A stretch of 64,000 bases of DNA from CAWDNM01 sp964521195 (GCA_964521195.1 CAZFRE010000002.1:582944-646943), one strand, 5' to 3'. Shown: positions 30,047 to 39,114, numbered from the stretch's first letter. Notes: generated by a model not told the origin, from the sequence alone. A program made the numbers and translations.

Positions 30047-30883
30047 CTACCAGAGCGTGGCGACCTCGGACACACTCGCCCGCTCGGCAAGCGCGATCGC
30101 GTCGTGCGCGCACGCCGTGCGGCAGATCCCGCAGCCCCAGCACCTCTCGGCGTGGAAGGTCACGGACCCGCGGCCCGCGTCGATCGCCGAGAAGGGGCAG
30201 ATCTCCGCGCATGCGCCGCACCGCGTGCAGCGCTCGGAGTCCAGGCGCGCCACGGTCTCGCCGCGCCACATGAGCTTGATGTCGTAGCCGGCGGTCAGCT
30301 TCATGGCCATGCAGCCGCTGCTGAGGTTGCAGTTGCAGATCGCCGCGGTGAAGGGCGTCTTGAACGTCCAGATCGAGTGCATGAGCCCGCGCTCCTCGCA
30401 CGAGCGCATGAGCTCCATGGCCTCGTCTTTGGTCAGCGTGTGGAAGTCGTCGAGGTCGGGCCCGCCGTCGTAGTCCTTGAAGCCTTCGGCCAGCACGCTG
30501 TCGACGGGTTTGGAGGTGACGAGGACGCAGACCTCCTCGGCGTCGCGGTTACGCTCGTGCATGCGGCAGATGCAGGGGATGACGGTGATGCTGGTCGCGA
30601 GGTCGAGCACCTGCTCGACGTCTTCGATCGGGAGGGGCTGGCCGAAGTGGTCCCGGCGCATCTTGCGCGAGATGCTGTCCTTGGCCAGACGCGCCACCGG
30701 GCGCGGCAGCGTGCCGATGACTTCACCGGCGGTGATGGCGCGAGCGCGCATCTCCTCGAACCCGTCGATGAAGTGGACTACATAGCGGCGCCGCTCGAGA
30801 TCGGACTCGAGGTCGGCCGCATAGTGTTCCGCCTGCAGGTACCAGCGCTTACCTTCACCGTGCTCGACGCAGAACTGGCACAT
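30047..30883 (-). CDS. Ferredoxin-domain iron-sulfur protein
   Basis: A 278-residue soluble protein. The N-terminal MCQFC and several later Cys pairs (IPCICRMH, CNCNLSSGC) surround a helical middle domain. The C-terminus is a two-cluster ferredoxin with CTRCGACAEICP and CWGCGICRTACA. Proteins of this layout occur in anaerobes as electron-transfer partners; the enzyme partner is not encoded beside it. The gene is monocistronic and convergent with the HAD gene. Confidence 0.78.
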   Translation of the reverse strand: MCQFCVEHGEGKRWYLQAEHYAADLESDLERRRYVVHFIDGFEEMRARAITAGEVIGTLPRPVARLAKDSISRKMRRDHFGQPLPIEDVEQVLDLATSITVIPCICRMHERNRDAEEVCVLVTSKPVDSVLAEGFKDYDGGPDLDDFHTLTKDEAMELMRSCEERGLMHSIWTFKTPFTAAICNCNLSSGCMAMKLTAGYDIKLMWRGETVARLDSERCTRCGACAEICPFSAIDAGRGSVTFHAERCWGCGICRTACAHDAIALAERASVSEVATLW

Positions 30884-30945
30884 GGACTCTCCGGTGCGTG
30901 TGTGTGATGCGGGCGAGTCGCGCGCGTCAGGCGCGCGGGAGCGTG

Positions 30946-31149
30946 CTACTCGGCAGCGGGTTCGGCGGTCGCCTGACGGATGAGGCGATCCGTGCGCTCC
31001 TTGCGGTTCGCGCGCTCTTCGGAAGCGTAGAGTTCGCCGATCCTGCCGGCAAGCATGCCGGGCACATCGAGCGCCGGTTCACCAGCGACGACCGGAATGT
31101 GGTCGGAATCGAGCCAATCGGATGCAGAACGACCAACCGTCGACTTCAT
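30946..31149 (-). CDS. Small hypothetical protein
   Basis: A 67-residue acidic protein (MKSTVGRSASDWLDSDHIP start, no cysteine, no membrane span) of no recognised family. GGAGGGG lies four bases before ATG 31149. It is 62 bases beyond the start of the ferredoxin gene, on the same strand, and could form an operon with it. Confidence 0.55.
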   Translation of the reverse strand: MKSTVGRSASDWLDSDHIPVVAGEPALDVPGMLAGRIGELYASEERANRKERTDRLIRQATAEPAAE

Positions 31150-31286
31150 GGACCCCTCCGTACTCAGCGGGCGGTCTCGCTCCTCCGTGCCGGACCGCAA
31201 CCATGAGTATCCCCCCAATGCGCGACAGAGCGGTAGGGGGACGGCCAGAATTCACAACTTGTAACCGGAATCCACACACACCGCAG

Positions 31287-32252
31287 CTACGGCGTGAAGC
31301 GCGTTCCCGCTCGGCCGGACAGGGCCGCCGAGAGGTCCTCGCCTCGGCAGATGAGGGCGTCGTTGCCGGTCTTCTCGGCGAACCACGCGGCGGCGGCGAC
31401 CTTCGGGCCGATGCTGCCGACCGGGAGCTCGCCGCTTTCGAGCAGCTCGTGCGCTTGCGCGGGGGTGAGCGTGTCGTGGCGGCGCTGTTCGGGCGTGCCC
31501 CATCCCGAGTACACCGCGTCGGCCTCCATGAGGATGACGAACGCCTCGGCGGAGATCTCCGCGGCGAGCACGGCGCTCGCCCAGTCCTTGTCGATGACGG
31601 CGTCGACGCCGGTGAGCGTGGTGTCCGCGGCCTCGACCACCGGCACGCCACCGCCGCCGGCCGCGATCGCGACCACGCCCGCCTTGACGAGCGCACGGAT
31701 CGCAGGCGTCTCGATGATGCGCTGCGGGCGGGGTGAGGGGACGACGCGGCGCCAACCGCGACCCTTCTCCTCGGCGATCTGCCAGCCGCGCTCCTCGGCG
31801 AGCCGCTGGGCCTCTTCGAACGGGTAGCGCGGGCCGATGGGCTTGGTGGGGTTCTCGAATGCCGGGTCGTCGGCGGCGACGACGACCTGCGTGACGACGG
31901 TCGCGACGGGGATCACCACGCCGCGCAGCTTCAGGCGGTTGCCGAGCACCTGCTGCAGCATCAGGCCGATGCCGCCTTCGGAGTCGGCGTCTGCGATGTA
32001 GAGCGGCATGGGCGGGATGATGTCGCAGGCGGCCTCGTTGCGCATGAGGATATCGCCGACGACCGGGCCGTTGCCGTGCGTGACGACGACATGCGCGCCC
32101 TCGGCGACGAGCGCCGCCACGAACGCCATCGCTTCGTCGGCGCGGCGGAACTGCGATTCGATGCCGGGCACGTCGTCAGCGCGCGCCATGGCGTTGCCGC
32201 CCAGGGCGATGACGATCGTGCGTCCGACGGGATCTGTGAGTGCTGCGCTCAT
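31287..32252 (-). CDS. arcC: Carbamate kinase
   Basis: A 321-residue amino-acid-kinase-family enzyme that makes ATP from carbamoyl phosphate. Signatures are IALGGNAM near the N-terminus, VVTHGNGPVVGD, AGGGGVPVVE and the late EADAVYSGWGTPEQ. No arginine deiminase or ornithine carbamoyltransferase is adjacent, so its partner pathway in this cell is unknown. The gene stands alone between divergent and convergent neighbours. Confidence 0.93.
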   Translation of the reverse strand: MSAALTDPVGRTIVIALGGNAMARADDVPGIESQFRRADEAMAFVAALVAEGAHVVVTHGNGPVVGDILMRNEAACDIIPPMPLYIADADSEGGIGLMLQQVLGNRLKLRGVVIPVATVVTQVVVAADDPAFENPTKPIGPRYPFEEAQRLAEERGWQIAEEKGRGWRRVVPSPRPQRIIETPAIRALVKAGVVAIAAGGGGVPVVEAADTTLTGVDAVIDKDWASAVLAAEISAEAFVILMEADAVYSGWGTPEQRRHDTLTPAQAHELLESGELPVGSIGPKVAAAAWFAEKTGNDALICRGEDLSAALSGRAGTRFTP

Positions 32253-32408
32253 GAGTTCTCATTCCCTCAAGCGGTAGCGGTGCTCCGCTGTGCCGTTGCT
32301 TTGCATAGGATTCAGCGCATACCGTATAACGCGACGCGCGCCCGCGCCAGCCGCAGGTCGTGTATCGTGGTGCTGTTCACCTGACCGACCGGTACAAGAG
32401 GAGCCGCC

Positions 32409-33269
32409 ATGGGCGTCAGCGTGGTCACCGATTCGCTCGCATCGATCCCCGCCGCGGACGCGGCTGACGCCGGCGTCTCGGTCGTGTCGCTCTACATCAA
32501 CGACGGTGAGACCAACGAGCGCGAGCTCGACATGGACGTCGCCGCGTTCTACGCGCGCCTCGCCGACATGCGAACCCTGCCCACGTCCTCGCAGCCCTCG
32601 GTCGACTCGTTCCTCACCGCGTTCCGCTCCGCGGTCGAGGCGGGGAGCGAGGTCCTCGGCGTGTTCGTCTCGCGCAAGATGAGCGGCACGCTCGAAGCGG
32701 CACGGATCGCCGCCGACATGGTCCTCGCCGAGAAACCCGGCGCGCGCATCGAGCTGCTCGACAGCGGCTCGAACTCGATGCAGGAAGGCTTCGGGGTGCT
32801 TGCGGCCGCGAAGGCAGCGCAGGCCGGCGAGACCATCGAGCGCTGCATGGAGGCCGCGCGCGACACGCTGTCGCGGACGCGCTACCTGTTCACTCCCGAG
32901 TCGCTCGAGTACCTGCGACGCGGCGGTCGTATCGGCGCGGCGTCGGCGCTGCTCGGCGGCCTCTTGCAGATCAAGCCGCTGCTCACCGTGGAAGACGGCG
33001 TCACCACCACATACGCGAAGGTCCGCACGCGCGGCAAGGCGCTCACCGAGATGGCGCGCACGTTCACTGACGACGTCACCGCTCACGGGCTCGCTCAGGT
33101 GATCGTGCACTACATAGGCGAGCCCGGCCCCGCCGAGGAGTTCGCGCGCGAGTACGTCGAGCCAGTGTCCGGCGCGCCTGTCCGCGTCATCCCCGTGAGC
33201 CCCGTGATCGGGTTGCACGTGGGGCCGGCCATCGGCCTGGTGTATGAGACGGAGCGTGCATGGGCGTGA
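32409..33269 (+). CDS. DegV family fatty-acid-binding protein
   Basis: A 286-residue DegV protein: SVVTDSLASIPAADAADAGV at the start, LPTSSQPSVDSF, SRKMSGTLEAARIA, PESLEYLRRGGRIGAASALLGG, IGLHVGPAIGLVYE near the end. AAGAGGAGCC lies before the ATG. The next DegV gene starts nine bases inside this one, so the two are coupled and may form a heterodimer or bind different fatty acids. Confidence 0.92.
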   Translation: MGVSVVTDSLASIPAADAADAGVSVVSLYINDGETNERELDMDVAAFYARLADMRTLPTSSQPSVDSFLTAFRSAVEAGSEVLGVFVSRKMSGTLEAARIAADMVLAEKPGARIELLDSGSNSMQEGFGVLAAAKAAQAGETIERCMEAARDTLSRTRYLFTPESLEYLRRGGRIGAASALLGGLLQIKPLLTVEDGVTTTYAKVRTRGKALTEMARTFTDDVTAHGLAQVIVHYIGEPGPAEEFAREYVEPVSGAPVRVIPVSPVIGLHVGPAIGLVYETERAWA

Positions 33270-34144
33270 TCGACTACCGCTGCACCCTCATCACCGACTC
33301 CTGCTGCGACCTCCCGCGCGAACTCGTGGACCGCTACGGCATCGAGGTGCTGCCGTTCCCGTTCATGTTGGACGGCGCCGAGTTCCTCGACGACTTGGGC
33401 GAGTCGCTGTCACACCCCGAGTTCTACGCTCGGGTCCGCGGCGGTGCACTGCCCACGACCGCGCAGGTGCCGCTGTCCGAGTACGTCTCCGCGATGCGCC
33501 GGGCCGCGGAGTGCGGGATGCCGGCGGTGCTGCTGAGCTTCTCCTCGGCGCTGTCGGGGACGTATCAGACGGCGCTCGTGGCCCGCGATGCGGTGCTGGC
33601 CGAGTTCCCCGACGCCGAGATCCACGTGGTCGACACGCGGAGTGCTTCGACCGCACAGGCGCTGATCGTGCTCGAGGCGGGCCGGATGCACGAGGCGGGC
33701 GCGACCGCAGCCGAGATCGCCGAATGGGTCGAGGCGAACCGGTTCAGCATCAACGGCTACTTCACGCTCGAGACGCTCGAGCACCTGCGCCGGGGCGGGC
33801 GCATCGGCGACGTGACGGCTGCGGCGGGCGCGATGCTCGACGTGCGGCCGGTCTTGCGGCTCGACCGCAACGGCGCGCTCGTGATCGACCGCGTGGCGCG
33901 CGGGCGCAAGAAGTCGTTGCGGGCCGTGGCCGACGTGTTCGCCGAGCGGGTAGGACCGGGCGAGACGCGCACCGTCGTCATCGCACACGCGGACAGTCCG
34001 GCCGACGCCGACGTGCTCGAGTCGCTCATGCGCGACCGCGCTGAGCTCGACGAGGTCGTGCGCATCGACGTGGGCCCGGTCATCGGCGCACACACCGGAC
34101 CGGGCATGGTGGCCTGCGTGTTCTGGGGAGCAGAGCGCGCGTGA
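33260..34144 (+). CDS. DegV family fatty-acid-binding protein
   Basis: A 294-residue DegV protein with TLITDSCCDLPRELVDRYGI at the N-terminus, LPTTAQVPLSEYVSAM, SFSSALSGTYQTAL, TLEHLRRGGRIGDVTAAAG and IGAHTGPGMVACVFWG. It has a Cys pair (CC) beside the ligand pocket that the other two copies lack. ATG 33260 has GGAG five bases upstream; an in-frame GTG at 33266 would give a 4-base overlap and is an alternative start. Confidence 0.92.
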   Translation: MGVIDYRCTLITDSCCDLPRELVDRYGIEVLPFPFMLDGAEFLDDLGESLSHPEFYARVRGGALPTTAQVPLSEYVSAMRRAAECGMPAVLLSFSSALSGTYQTALVARDAVLAEFPDAEIHVVDTRSASTAQALIVLEAGRMHEAGATAAEIAEWVEANRFSINGYFTLETLEHLRRGGRIGDVTAAAGAMLDVRPVLRLDRNGALVIDRVARGRKKSLRAVADVFAERVGPGETRTVVIAHADSPADADVLESLMRDRAELDEVVRIDVGPVIGAHTGPGMVACVFWGAERA

Positions 34145-34380
34145 ACCCGACGGTGAAATGGTCGATGCTCGCCACGATCGCCGCGCTCGCGAGCGTGTAC
34201 TTCGCCGTGGTCGCGTGGCGTGCCGACGTGCTCGCGCGTCTGCTCCTGCGGCGCGGCTGGGATGCGCGTGGCTGGAGCGAGCGCGGGCTCACGATCGGTG
34301 TGCGGGTGCTCGGCTGCGCCGGCGCGCTGCTCGGCGCGGCCGGTGTCGCGCTCGCTATCGCGCGCATCCTGGGCTGGTGA
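34141..34380 (+). CDS. Small two-span membrane protein
   Basis: A 79-residue protein with two hydrophobic helices (about 8-25 and 53-77) joined by an Arg-rich cytoplasmic loop (LLLRRGWDARGWSERG). GTG 34141 overlaps the DegV stop by four bases, so translation is probably coupled to the DegV pair. No family recognised. Confidence 0.65.
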   Translation: MNPTVKWSMLATIAALASVYFAVVAWRADVLARLLLRRGWDARGWSERGLTIGVRVLGCAGALLGAAGVALAIARILGW

Positions 34381-34417
34381 CTGCGGGAGTGGCGGCAGCC
34401 TTGCTATGATGGCCGTC

Positions 34418-34948
34418 ATGACGCCTGACTTCGCCGATACGCCCGCCAAGAGATCCTCGCTGCCGTCCTGGCTCGACGCGCTCACCCCGCGTGCCGGGAC
34501 GAGGCTGCAGCTACTGTCGGCGGCGATCGTGTGGGCGGTAGGCGCGGGCATCCTGCTCGTACGTGGCGTGCAGTTCCTGCACGACAGCTGGATCCCGCTC
34601 ATCATCATCGTCGCCATCCTGATCGGGCTGGCCAAAGAGCGCTACGTCTTGAGCAATCACGCCCGCAAGGCCGTCATCCGCATCCACGAGCGCGGGAAGG
34701 CGTGCTTCTTCGGGTTCTTCTCGTGGAAGGCGTGGTTGTTCATCGCGGTGATGATGGGCGGCGGCGTGGCACTTCGGCACTCGGTCCTCGCCGACCCCAA
34801 CGACTCGATCCGGTGGGGGCGCGACGCGCTGGCCGTGCTCTACGTCGCGGTGGGAACCGCGCTCGCCTACGCCGATCGCATCTACTGGAAGGCCGTGTTC
34901 GCCAAGACGCCCGAGGAGCTCGAGCGCGTCGAACGCGAGGCCGAGTAG
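34418..34948 (+). CDS. Membrane protein of unknown function
   Basis: A 176-residue protein with about four hydrophobic spans and a cytoplasmic acidic tail ending in ELERVEREAE. The ATG at 34418 follows TATGAT (34405-34410) by seven bases, so a leaderless transcript starting at the ATG is possible; in-frame ATGs at 34406 and 34409 are alternatives. The family is not recognised. Confidence 0.65.
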   Translation: MTPDFADTPAKRSSLPSWLDALTPRAGTRLQLLSAAIVWAVGAGILLVRGVQFLHDSWIPLIIIVAILIGLAKERYVLSNHARKAVIRIHERGKACFFGFFSWKAWLFIAVMMGGGVALRHSVLADPNDSIRWGRDALAVLYVAVGTALAYADRIYWKAVFAKTPEELERVEREAE

Positions 34949-34954
34949 CCCGTC

Positions 34955-34980
34955 GCGCGCTGCGGTCCGCCGCAGCGCGC
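34955..34980. terminator. Hairpin, probable terminator
   Basis: Arms GCGCGCTGCGG and CCGCAGCGCGC (11 bp, loop 4) lie seven bases after the preceding stop. No T tract follows. Confidence 0.5.
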
Positions 34981-35021
34981 TCGTTGCGTGCGGTGCCGCT
35001 CGCACCGCGGGAGGACTCGAC

Positions 35022-35597
35022 ATGAAGGTCGTCGCCGTCAACGGATCCGCTCGGCGGGACTCCAACACCGGCAGGCTCATCGACGCGGTGTTCGTGCCGC
35101 TGCGCGACGCCGGTATCGAGTGCGAGCGTATCGACCTCGCGGGCAAGGACGTGCGCGGCTGTACCGCGTGCGGCAAGTGCCGCGAGAAGGCCGACGGGCA
35201 GTGCCACGGCCGCAAGGACTTCGGCAACGAGGTCATCGCGAAGCTGCGCGACGCCGACGGCGTGATCCTGGGAAGCCCCACGTACTTCGCCGACCTCACC
35301 CCCGAGCTCAAGGCGGTCATCGACCGCGTGGGCTATGTGTCGATGGGCAGCGGGGGGTTCTTCGTGCGCAAGCCCGGTGCCGCGGTGGTCGCGGTGCGTC
35401 GCGGCGGCGCGATCCACGTGGCCGACTCCATCAACCACTTCTTCCTCATCAGCCAGATGCTCATCGTGGGTTCCACGTACTGGAACATGGCGTACGGCCG
35501 GCTTCCGGGCGAGGTCGAAGACGACGCCGAGGGCATGCGCAACATGGCCAACATCGGCGAGAACATGGCCTGGCTCCTGCACAAGCTCGCCGAGTAG
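35022..35597 (+). CDS. Flavodoxin-like NAD(P)H/iron-sulfur flavoprotein
   Basis: A 191-residue protein of the flavodoxin-fold FMN-reductase family. The FMN phosphate loop is NGSARRDSNTG, the iron-sulfur-flavoprotein-type cysteine cluster is CTACGKCREKADGQC, and the second flavin loop is LGSPTYFADLTPELKAVIDR. It is likely an anaerobic electron-transfer or quinone/aromatic reductase. The gene is monocistronic, with GGGAGGA before the ATG. Confidence 0.88.
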   Translation: MKVVAVNGSARRDSNTGRLIDAVFVPLRDAGIECERIDLAGKDVRGCTACGKCREKADGQCHGRKDFGNEVIAKLRDADGVILGSPTYFADLTPELKAVIDRVGYVSMGSGGFFVRKPGAAVVAVRRGGAIHVADSINHFFLISQMLIVGSTYWNMAYGRLPGEVEDDAEGMRNMANIGENMAWLLHKLAE

Positions 35598-35643
35598 GGC
35601 GCCCTGCGTGGCGCGCCGGCCGACGGAGAGTGCCGGCCTGAGC

Positions 35644-35678
35644 CGGCGGCCGCCGACCGCGATCGGTGCCGGCCGCCG
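35644..35678. terminator. Hairpin between convergent genes
   Basis: Nine-bp arms CGGCGGCCG and CGGCCGCCG with a further inner CCGA/TCGG pairing separate the flavoprotein gene from the convergent anchored protein gene. Confidence 0.5.
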
Positions 35679-35681
35679 CGA

Positions 35682-36380
35682 CTACGGGTAGCTGAGGCTG
35701 TCGGGCGCGACGCCGGTCACCGCGACGCCCTCGGGCGTGATGGCGGCCGACTGCACGGTGAGCCGCGGCGCGGCGGCGAGGAACGCGTTGGAGTACTCGA
35801 CGAGCGCGCCGCCCACCTGCCCCTTCTGCCCGTCGTTGGCGGGGATGCCCTCAACGGTGAGCTCGGTGACGCCCGGCGAGCGCACGCGCCCGTTCTCGAA
35901 GGTGAGCGGTAGGGTGACCGACCCGCTGTAGGTCGCGCCGTTGACGCTCACGGCCGCTTTGAGATGTCCCGTCCCGGCGGCGGGGATGTCGGCCCGGACC
36001 CGCTCCATCATGATCCGCGTGCCCGCGGAGTCCGACTCGAATCGGAACGCGTTGAGCAGCGCCGCGATCTCCTCGGCGGTGAAGGTGGCCGAGAAGGGGT
36101 GGGAGCCCTCGGCGGTGACGGCGGTGATGTCGACGGGGGAACCGGGGTAGGCGGCGTCGACGCCGGCCTTGCGCATCGCTGACTCGAACGCCGGCCGGCT
36201 CGAGGCGTTCGACGTGGCGCCGGGACTGGAGCGCACCGTCACGACGATGTAGACCACCAGCGCGAGAAACGCGACGGCGGTGAGCGCGAGCACGGTCGTC
36301 ACGATGATCGCCGTGCGGCTGTCGCGCGTGGGTCGCGGCGGGAGGTCGGGTGCGGGTGCGGGAGCGGGGCCCTCGGGCAT
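35682..36380 (-). CDS. Membrane-anchored extracytoplasmic protein
   Basis: A 232-residue protein: Pro/Ala-rich cytoplasmic head (MPEGPAPAPAPDLPPRP), one membrane helix (about 22-45), then about 185 exported residues with a mixed alpha/beta fold and no cysteine. The pattern resembles LmeA-like or other lipid-binding envelope proteins but I cannot name it. ATG 36380 follows GAAGGAA and is chosen over ATG 36431. Confidence 0.6.
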   Translation of the reverse strand: MPEGPAPAPAPDLPPRPTRDSRTAIIVTTVLALTAVAFLALVVYIVVTVRSSPGATSNASSRPAFESAMRKAGVDAAYPGSPVDITAVTAEGSHPFSATFTAEEIAALLNAFRFESDSAGTRIMMERVRADIPAAGTGHLKAAVSVNGATYSGSVTLPLTFENGRVRSPGVTELTVEGIPANDGQKGQVGGALVEYSNAFLAAAPRLTVQSAAITPEGVAVTGVAPDSLSYP

Positions 36381-36479
36381 CGGGCGGTTCCTTCGCGTCG
36401 GCATCGTCGGTTCGCTTGAAGCGTACCCCATGCCGAGTCATGCTGGAGGCACCGTTCGATCGTGTCTTCCGGGAGGACC

Positions 36480-37316
36480 GTGGACCGCTTCGCAGACAGT
36501 GCACTCGCAGCGCGCATCGAGGCGCTGGGCGCACACAGCCAGAGGTCCTTCGTCACAGCGTACGCCGAGCGGTTCCCGCAGCTTGGTGCGGCGTTCATCG
36601 AGGTCGGGGGTGGCGTCGCCGCGTTCCTGGAGTCCGGGTCGCCCGTCAACGGCGCCGTGGGGCTCGGGCTGTCCGGCGAGGTGACCGCCACGGAGTTCGA
36701 CACGATGCACACGTTCTTCGCCGAGCGCGACGAGCGCGCCGTTGTGGCCGTCGCACCGCTCGCCGACCCCTCGCTGCTGCGCCTGCTCGAGCAGCACGGC
36801 TACGTACCGAGCGCGTTCGAGAACGTGCTCGTGCGCGAGCTCGACCGTGCGGACCACTTCGCGTCCCCGCCGGACGGCATAGAGGTGCGGTTCACGTCCA
36901 CGACCGAGGAGCGCGAGCTGTGGGCCGCACTCGTGGCGAACGGGTTCACCGCGCCGGAGGACCCCGCGCCAGCGGACCTGCGGCTCGGCCAGGCGGCGGT
37001 CGCGGCCGCCGACGGCCACTTCGCGATCGCCTACGTCGACGGGCAGCCTGCCGGGACCGGCGAGCTGCACATCGGCGACGGCATCGGCTGGCTTACCGCC
37101 GACACCACGCTGCCACAGTTCCGCCGTCGCGGCGTGCAGGCCGCGGTGCAACGCGCGCGACTCGCCGCCGCCCGAGACGCCGGCTGCGAGCTCGCGATGA
37201 CCGAGGCGTTGCCCGGCTCGGCATCTCAGCGCAACATGGAGCGGCTCGGCTTCCGCGTCGTCTACACGCGCGTCGAGGCGCTCGCACCACCGGTAACCGG
37301 CCGAAAGGACGCATGA
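36480..37316 (+). CDS. GNAT-family N-acetyltransferase
   Basis: A 278-residue protein whose C-terminal part (about 140-265) is a GNAT fold: GTGELHIGDGIGWLTADTTL, then the acetyl-CoA loop QFRRRGVQAAVQRARL and ALPGSASQRNMERLGFRVVY. The N-terminal half is a second, degenerate acetyltransferase-like half. GTG 36480 follows GGGAGG by four to five bases; an upstream GTG is at 36462. Substrate unknown. It is 3 bases from the next gene and likely cotranscribed. Confidence 0.82.
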   Translation: MDRFADSALAARIEALGAHSQRSFVTAYAERFPQLGAAFIEVGGGVAAFLESGSPVNGAVGLGLSGEVTATEFDTMHTFFAERDERAVVAVAPLADPSLLRLLEQHGYVPSAFENVLVRELDRADHFASPPDGIEVRFTSTTEERELWAALVANGFTAPEDPAPADLRLGQAAVAAADGHFAIAYVDGQPAGTGELHIGDGIGWLTADTTLPQFRRRGVQAAVQRARLAAARDAGCELAMTEALPGSASQRNMERLGFRVVYTRVEALAPPVTGRKDA

Positions 37317-37319
37317 GCG

Positions 37320-38264
37320 ATGGTTGCACCCAGCGAGATCAGGATCGGATTCATCGGCACCGGCGTCATGGGGCTGTCGATGGCGGGCCACCTCATGGAC
37401 GCCGGCTACCCGCTCACCGTCTTCAACCGCACCGCCGAGAAGGCCGCGCCGCTGCTCGCGCGCGGTGCCGCGTGGGCCGCTACGCCGGGCGACGCGGCCG
37501 CGGGCGCCGACGTCGTGATCACGATGGTTGGCTACCCGGCCGACGTCGAGGAGGTCTACCTCGCCCGCGGCGGCATCGTCGAGCGCGCGCGCCAGGGCGC
37601 GGTCCTCATCGACATGACGACATCGTCGCCGGCACTCGCCGCCCGCGTCGCGAAGGCCGCTGCCGCTCGCGGGGTGGCCGCGCTCGACGCGCCGGTCTCG
37701 GGCGGCGACATCGGCGCGAAGAACGCGACGCTCACCATCATGGTGGGCGGCGACGAGGCCGCGTTCGTCTCGGTCGAGGGGCTGCTCGGTGTGATGGGCG
37801 CCAACGTGATCCTGCAGGGCGGTCCCGGGGCCGGCCAGCACACGAAGATGGCGAACCAGGTCGCGATCGCGGGCTCGATGCTCGCGACCGTCGAGTCGCT
37901 CGCGTACGCGAAGAAGGCCGGGCTCGACCCGCGCCGCGTGCTCGACTCGATCGGTGCCGGTTCGGCGGCGTCGTGGAGCCTCGCCAACCTCGCGCCGCGC
38001 ATCCTCGACGGCAACTTCGCCCCGGGCTTTTACGTGAAGCACTTCGTGAAGGACATGCGGATCGCGCTCGACGCCGCCGATGAGATGGGGCTCGACCTGC
38101 CCGGGCTCGCGTGCGCGAAGCGCCTGTACGAGCATCTCGAATGCAGCGGGGGCGCGGACCTCGGGACGCAGGCGTTGTGGCTGCTGTACGCGAGCGACGC
38201 CGCGCGCACCGCGGCGGGCGTCGACCCGCGTGCGCGCACGACCAACGCCGGCGGCCCCGCGTGA
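37320..38264 (+). CDS. 3-hydroxyisobutyrate dehydrogenase-family NAD(P) oxidoreductase
   Basis: A 314-residue beta-hydroxyacid dehydrogenase. The Rossmann loop is GFIGTGVMGLSMAGHL, the substrate motif is LDAPVSGGDIGAKN, and the catalytic lysine is in GQHTKMANQ. The preceding FNRT suggests NADP preference. The family includes tartronate-semialdehyde reductase and glyoxylate reductase. The physiological substrate is unknown. The GNAT gene ends three bases before its ATG, and GAAAGGAC lies before the start. The next gene overlaps its stop. Confidence 0.92.
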   Translation: MVAPSEIRIGFIGTGVMGLSMAGHLMDAGYPLTVFNRTAEKAAPLLARGAAWAATPGDAAAGADVVITMVGYPADVEEVYLARGGIVERARQGAVLIDMTTSSPALAARVAKAAAARGVAALDAPVSGGDIGAKNATLTIMVGGDEAAFVSVEGLLGVMGANVILQGGPGAGQHTKMANQVAIAGSMLATVESLAYAKKAGLDPRRVLDSIGAGSAASWSLANLAPRILDGNFAPGFYVKHFVKDMRIALDAADEMGLDLPGLACAKRLYEHLECSGGADLGTQALWLLYASDAARTAAGVDPRARTTNAGGPA

Positions 38265-38665
38265 ACCTGACCGCACTCGCGTCGTTGGGGGCGGGGTTCG
38301 CGCTCGGCGCGGTCGCGGGCTACGCGGCCGGTGGCCGGCTGAGCGAGCAGCGCGCCCGCTTCTGGGTCGTGAGTCTCGCGGTGGTCGCGGTGGGGATGGC
38401 GCTCGACTTCGCCGGGCTCGTGATGGGCCGGCCGTGGCTCGCCTACGGGGCGCTCGGCGCGACCGCCGGCGCGATCACCGGCCTGCGCTACGGCTACCTG
38501 GAGACCGCGCGCCTGTTCGGCCCGGCGCCGTCGATGGACGGGCCCGAGGAGACAGCCGCGGACGGCGCGGTGGATGAGGCGCAGGATCCGGTGGAGGGCG
38601 ATGCCGCGGTGGACGATGCTGCGGGCGACGGCGTCGATGCACACGAAGGCCCGGCAGCCGGGTAG
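38261..38665 (+). CDS. Membrane protein with acidic C-terminal tail
   Basis: A 134-residue protein of unknown function. Two or three hydrophobic spans (about 6-25, 40-58 and 62-78) are followed by a Glu/Asp/Ala-rich disordered tail (EETAADGAVDEAQDPVEGD). GTG 38261 overlaps the dehydrogenase stop by four bases. Confidence 0.65.
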   Translation: MNLTALASLGAGFALGAVAGYAAGGRLSEQRARFWVVSLAVVAVGMALDFAGLVMGRPWLAYGALGATAGAITGLRYGYLETARLFGPAPSMDGPEETAADGAVDEAQDPVEGDAAVDDAAGDGVDAHEGPAAG

Positions 38666-38677
38666 GCGACCGGGCCT
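38647..38677. terminator. Hairpin overlapping the stop codon
   Basis: AGGCCCGG and CCGGGCCT (8 bp) flank a 15-base loop that holds the stop codon of the gene above. It may end transcription from both sides of the convergent pair. Confidence 0.35.
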
Positions 38678-38699
38678 CTCGGCGGGTGTGGAGGGCCGC

Positions 38700-38951
38700 C
38701 TACTCGATGCCGAGAAGGTCCTTGAGGCGGTCGGGTCGGAAGTCCACACACGAGTCCACGCCGATCTCGAAGGTCGGTGTGTGCAGGCGGCCGTCGTTGA
38801 TCGCCTCGGCCTTGGCTCGTGCATCGCGGTCGTCGTCGACGTCGATCTCGACGTAGGGGATGTCGTGCTCCTGCAGCCACGCGCGGGCGCGACGGCAGTC
38901 CCCGCACCACGAGCGGCAGTACATGATCACCTGCGGGTTCTCGTCAGCCAT
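38700..38951 (-). CDS. Glutaredoxin-like protein
   Basis: An 83-residue thioredoxin-fold protein with the active-site CGDC in MYCRSWCGDCRRA and cis-proline in HTPTFE. It is the size of small actinobacterial glutaredoxins (mycoredoxin type). A further cysteine lies in DSCVDF. GGAGCTGAC precedes the ATG. Convergent with the gene at 38261. Confidence 0.88.
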   Translation of the reverse strand: MADENPQVIMYCRSWCGDCRRARAWLQEHDIPYVEIDVDDDRDARAKAEAINDGRLHTPTFEIGVDSCVDFRPDRLKDLLGIE

Positions 38952-39039
38952 GTCAGCTCCGTCTCGGCCGGTGGTCCGTTGCAGGGGTTTGTACCCGAGC
39001 CGTGGCGCGACCAGCAGGCTGCAGGGGTGGTATCCTCTT

Positions 39040-39089
39040 TCGGTCGCGCTCGTCACAGCCGTACCACCTCGAAGCCACGTCGCGACCGA
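39040..39089 (+). other. Possible structured leader of the RlpA gene
   Basis: TCGGTCGCG (39040-39048) and CGCGACCGA (39081-39089) can pair. TATCCT at 39031-39036 could be a -10 element, placing the transcript start at the stem. No known riboswitch class was recognised. Confidence 0.3.
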
Positions 39090-39114
39090 CCTGTAGCCGG
39101 CCTGCGGAGGCTTC

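Noticed and set aside
38952..39114. Cyclic di-AMP (ydaO) riboswitch before the RlpA gene
   Set aside because: Such riboswitches often precede wall-hydrolase genes, but I could not find the conserved core, only one long-range stem.
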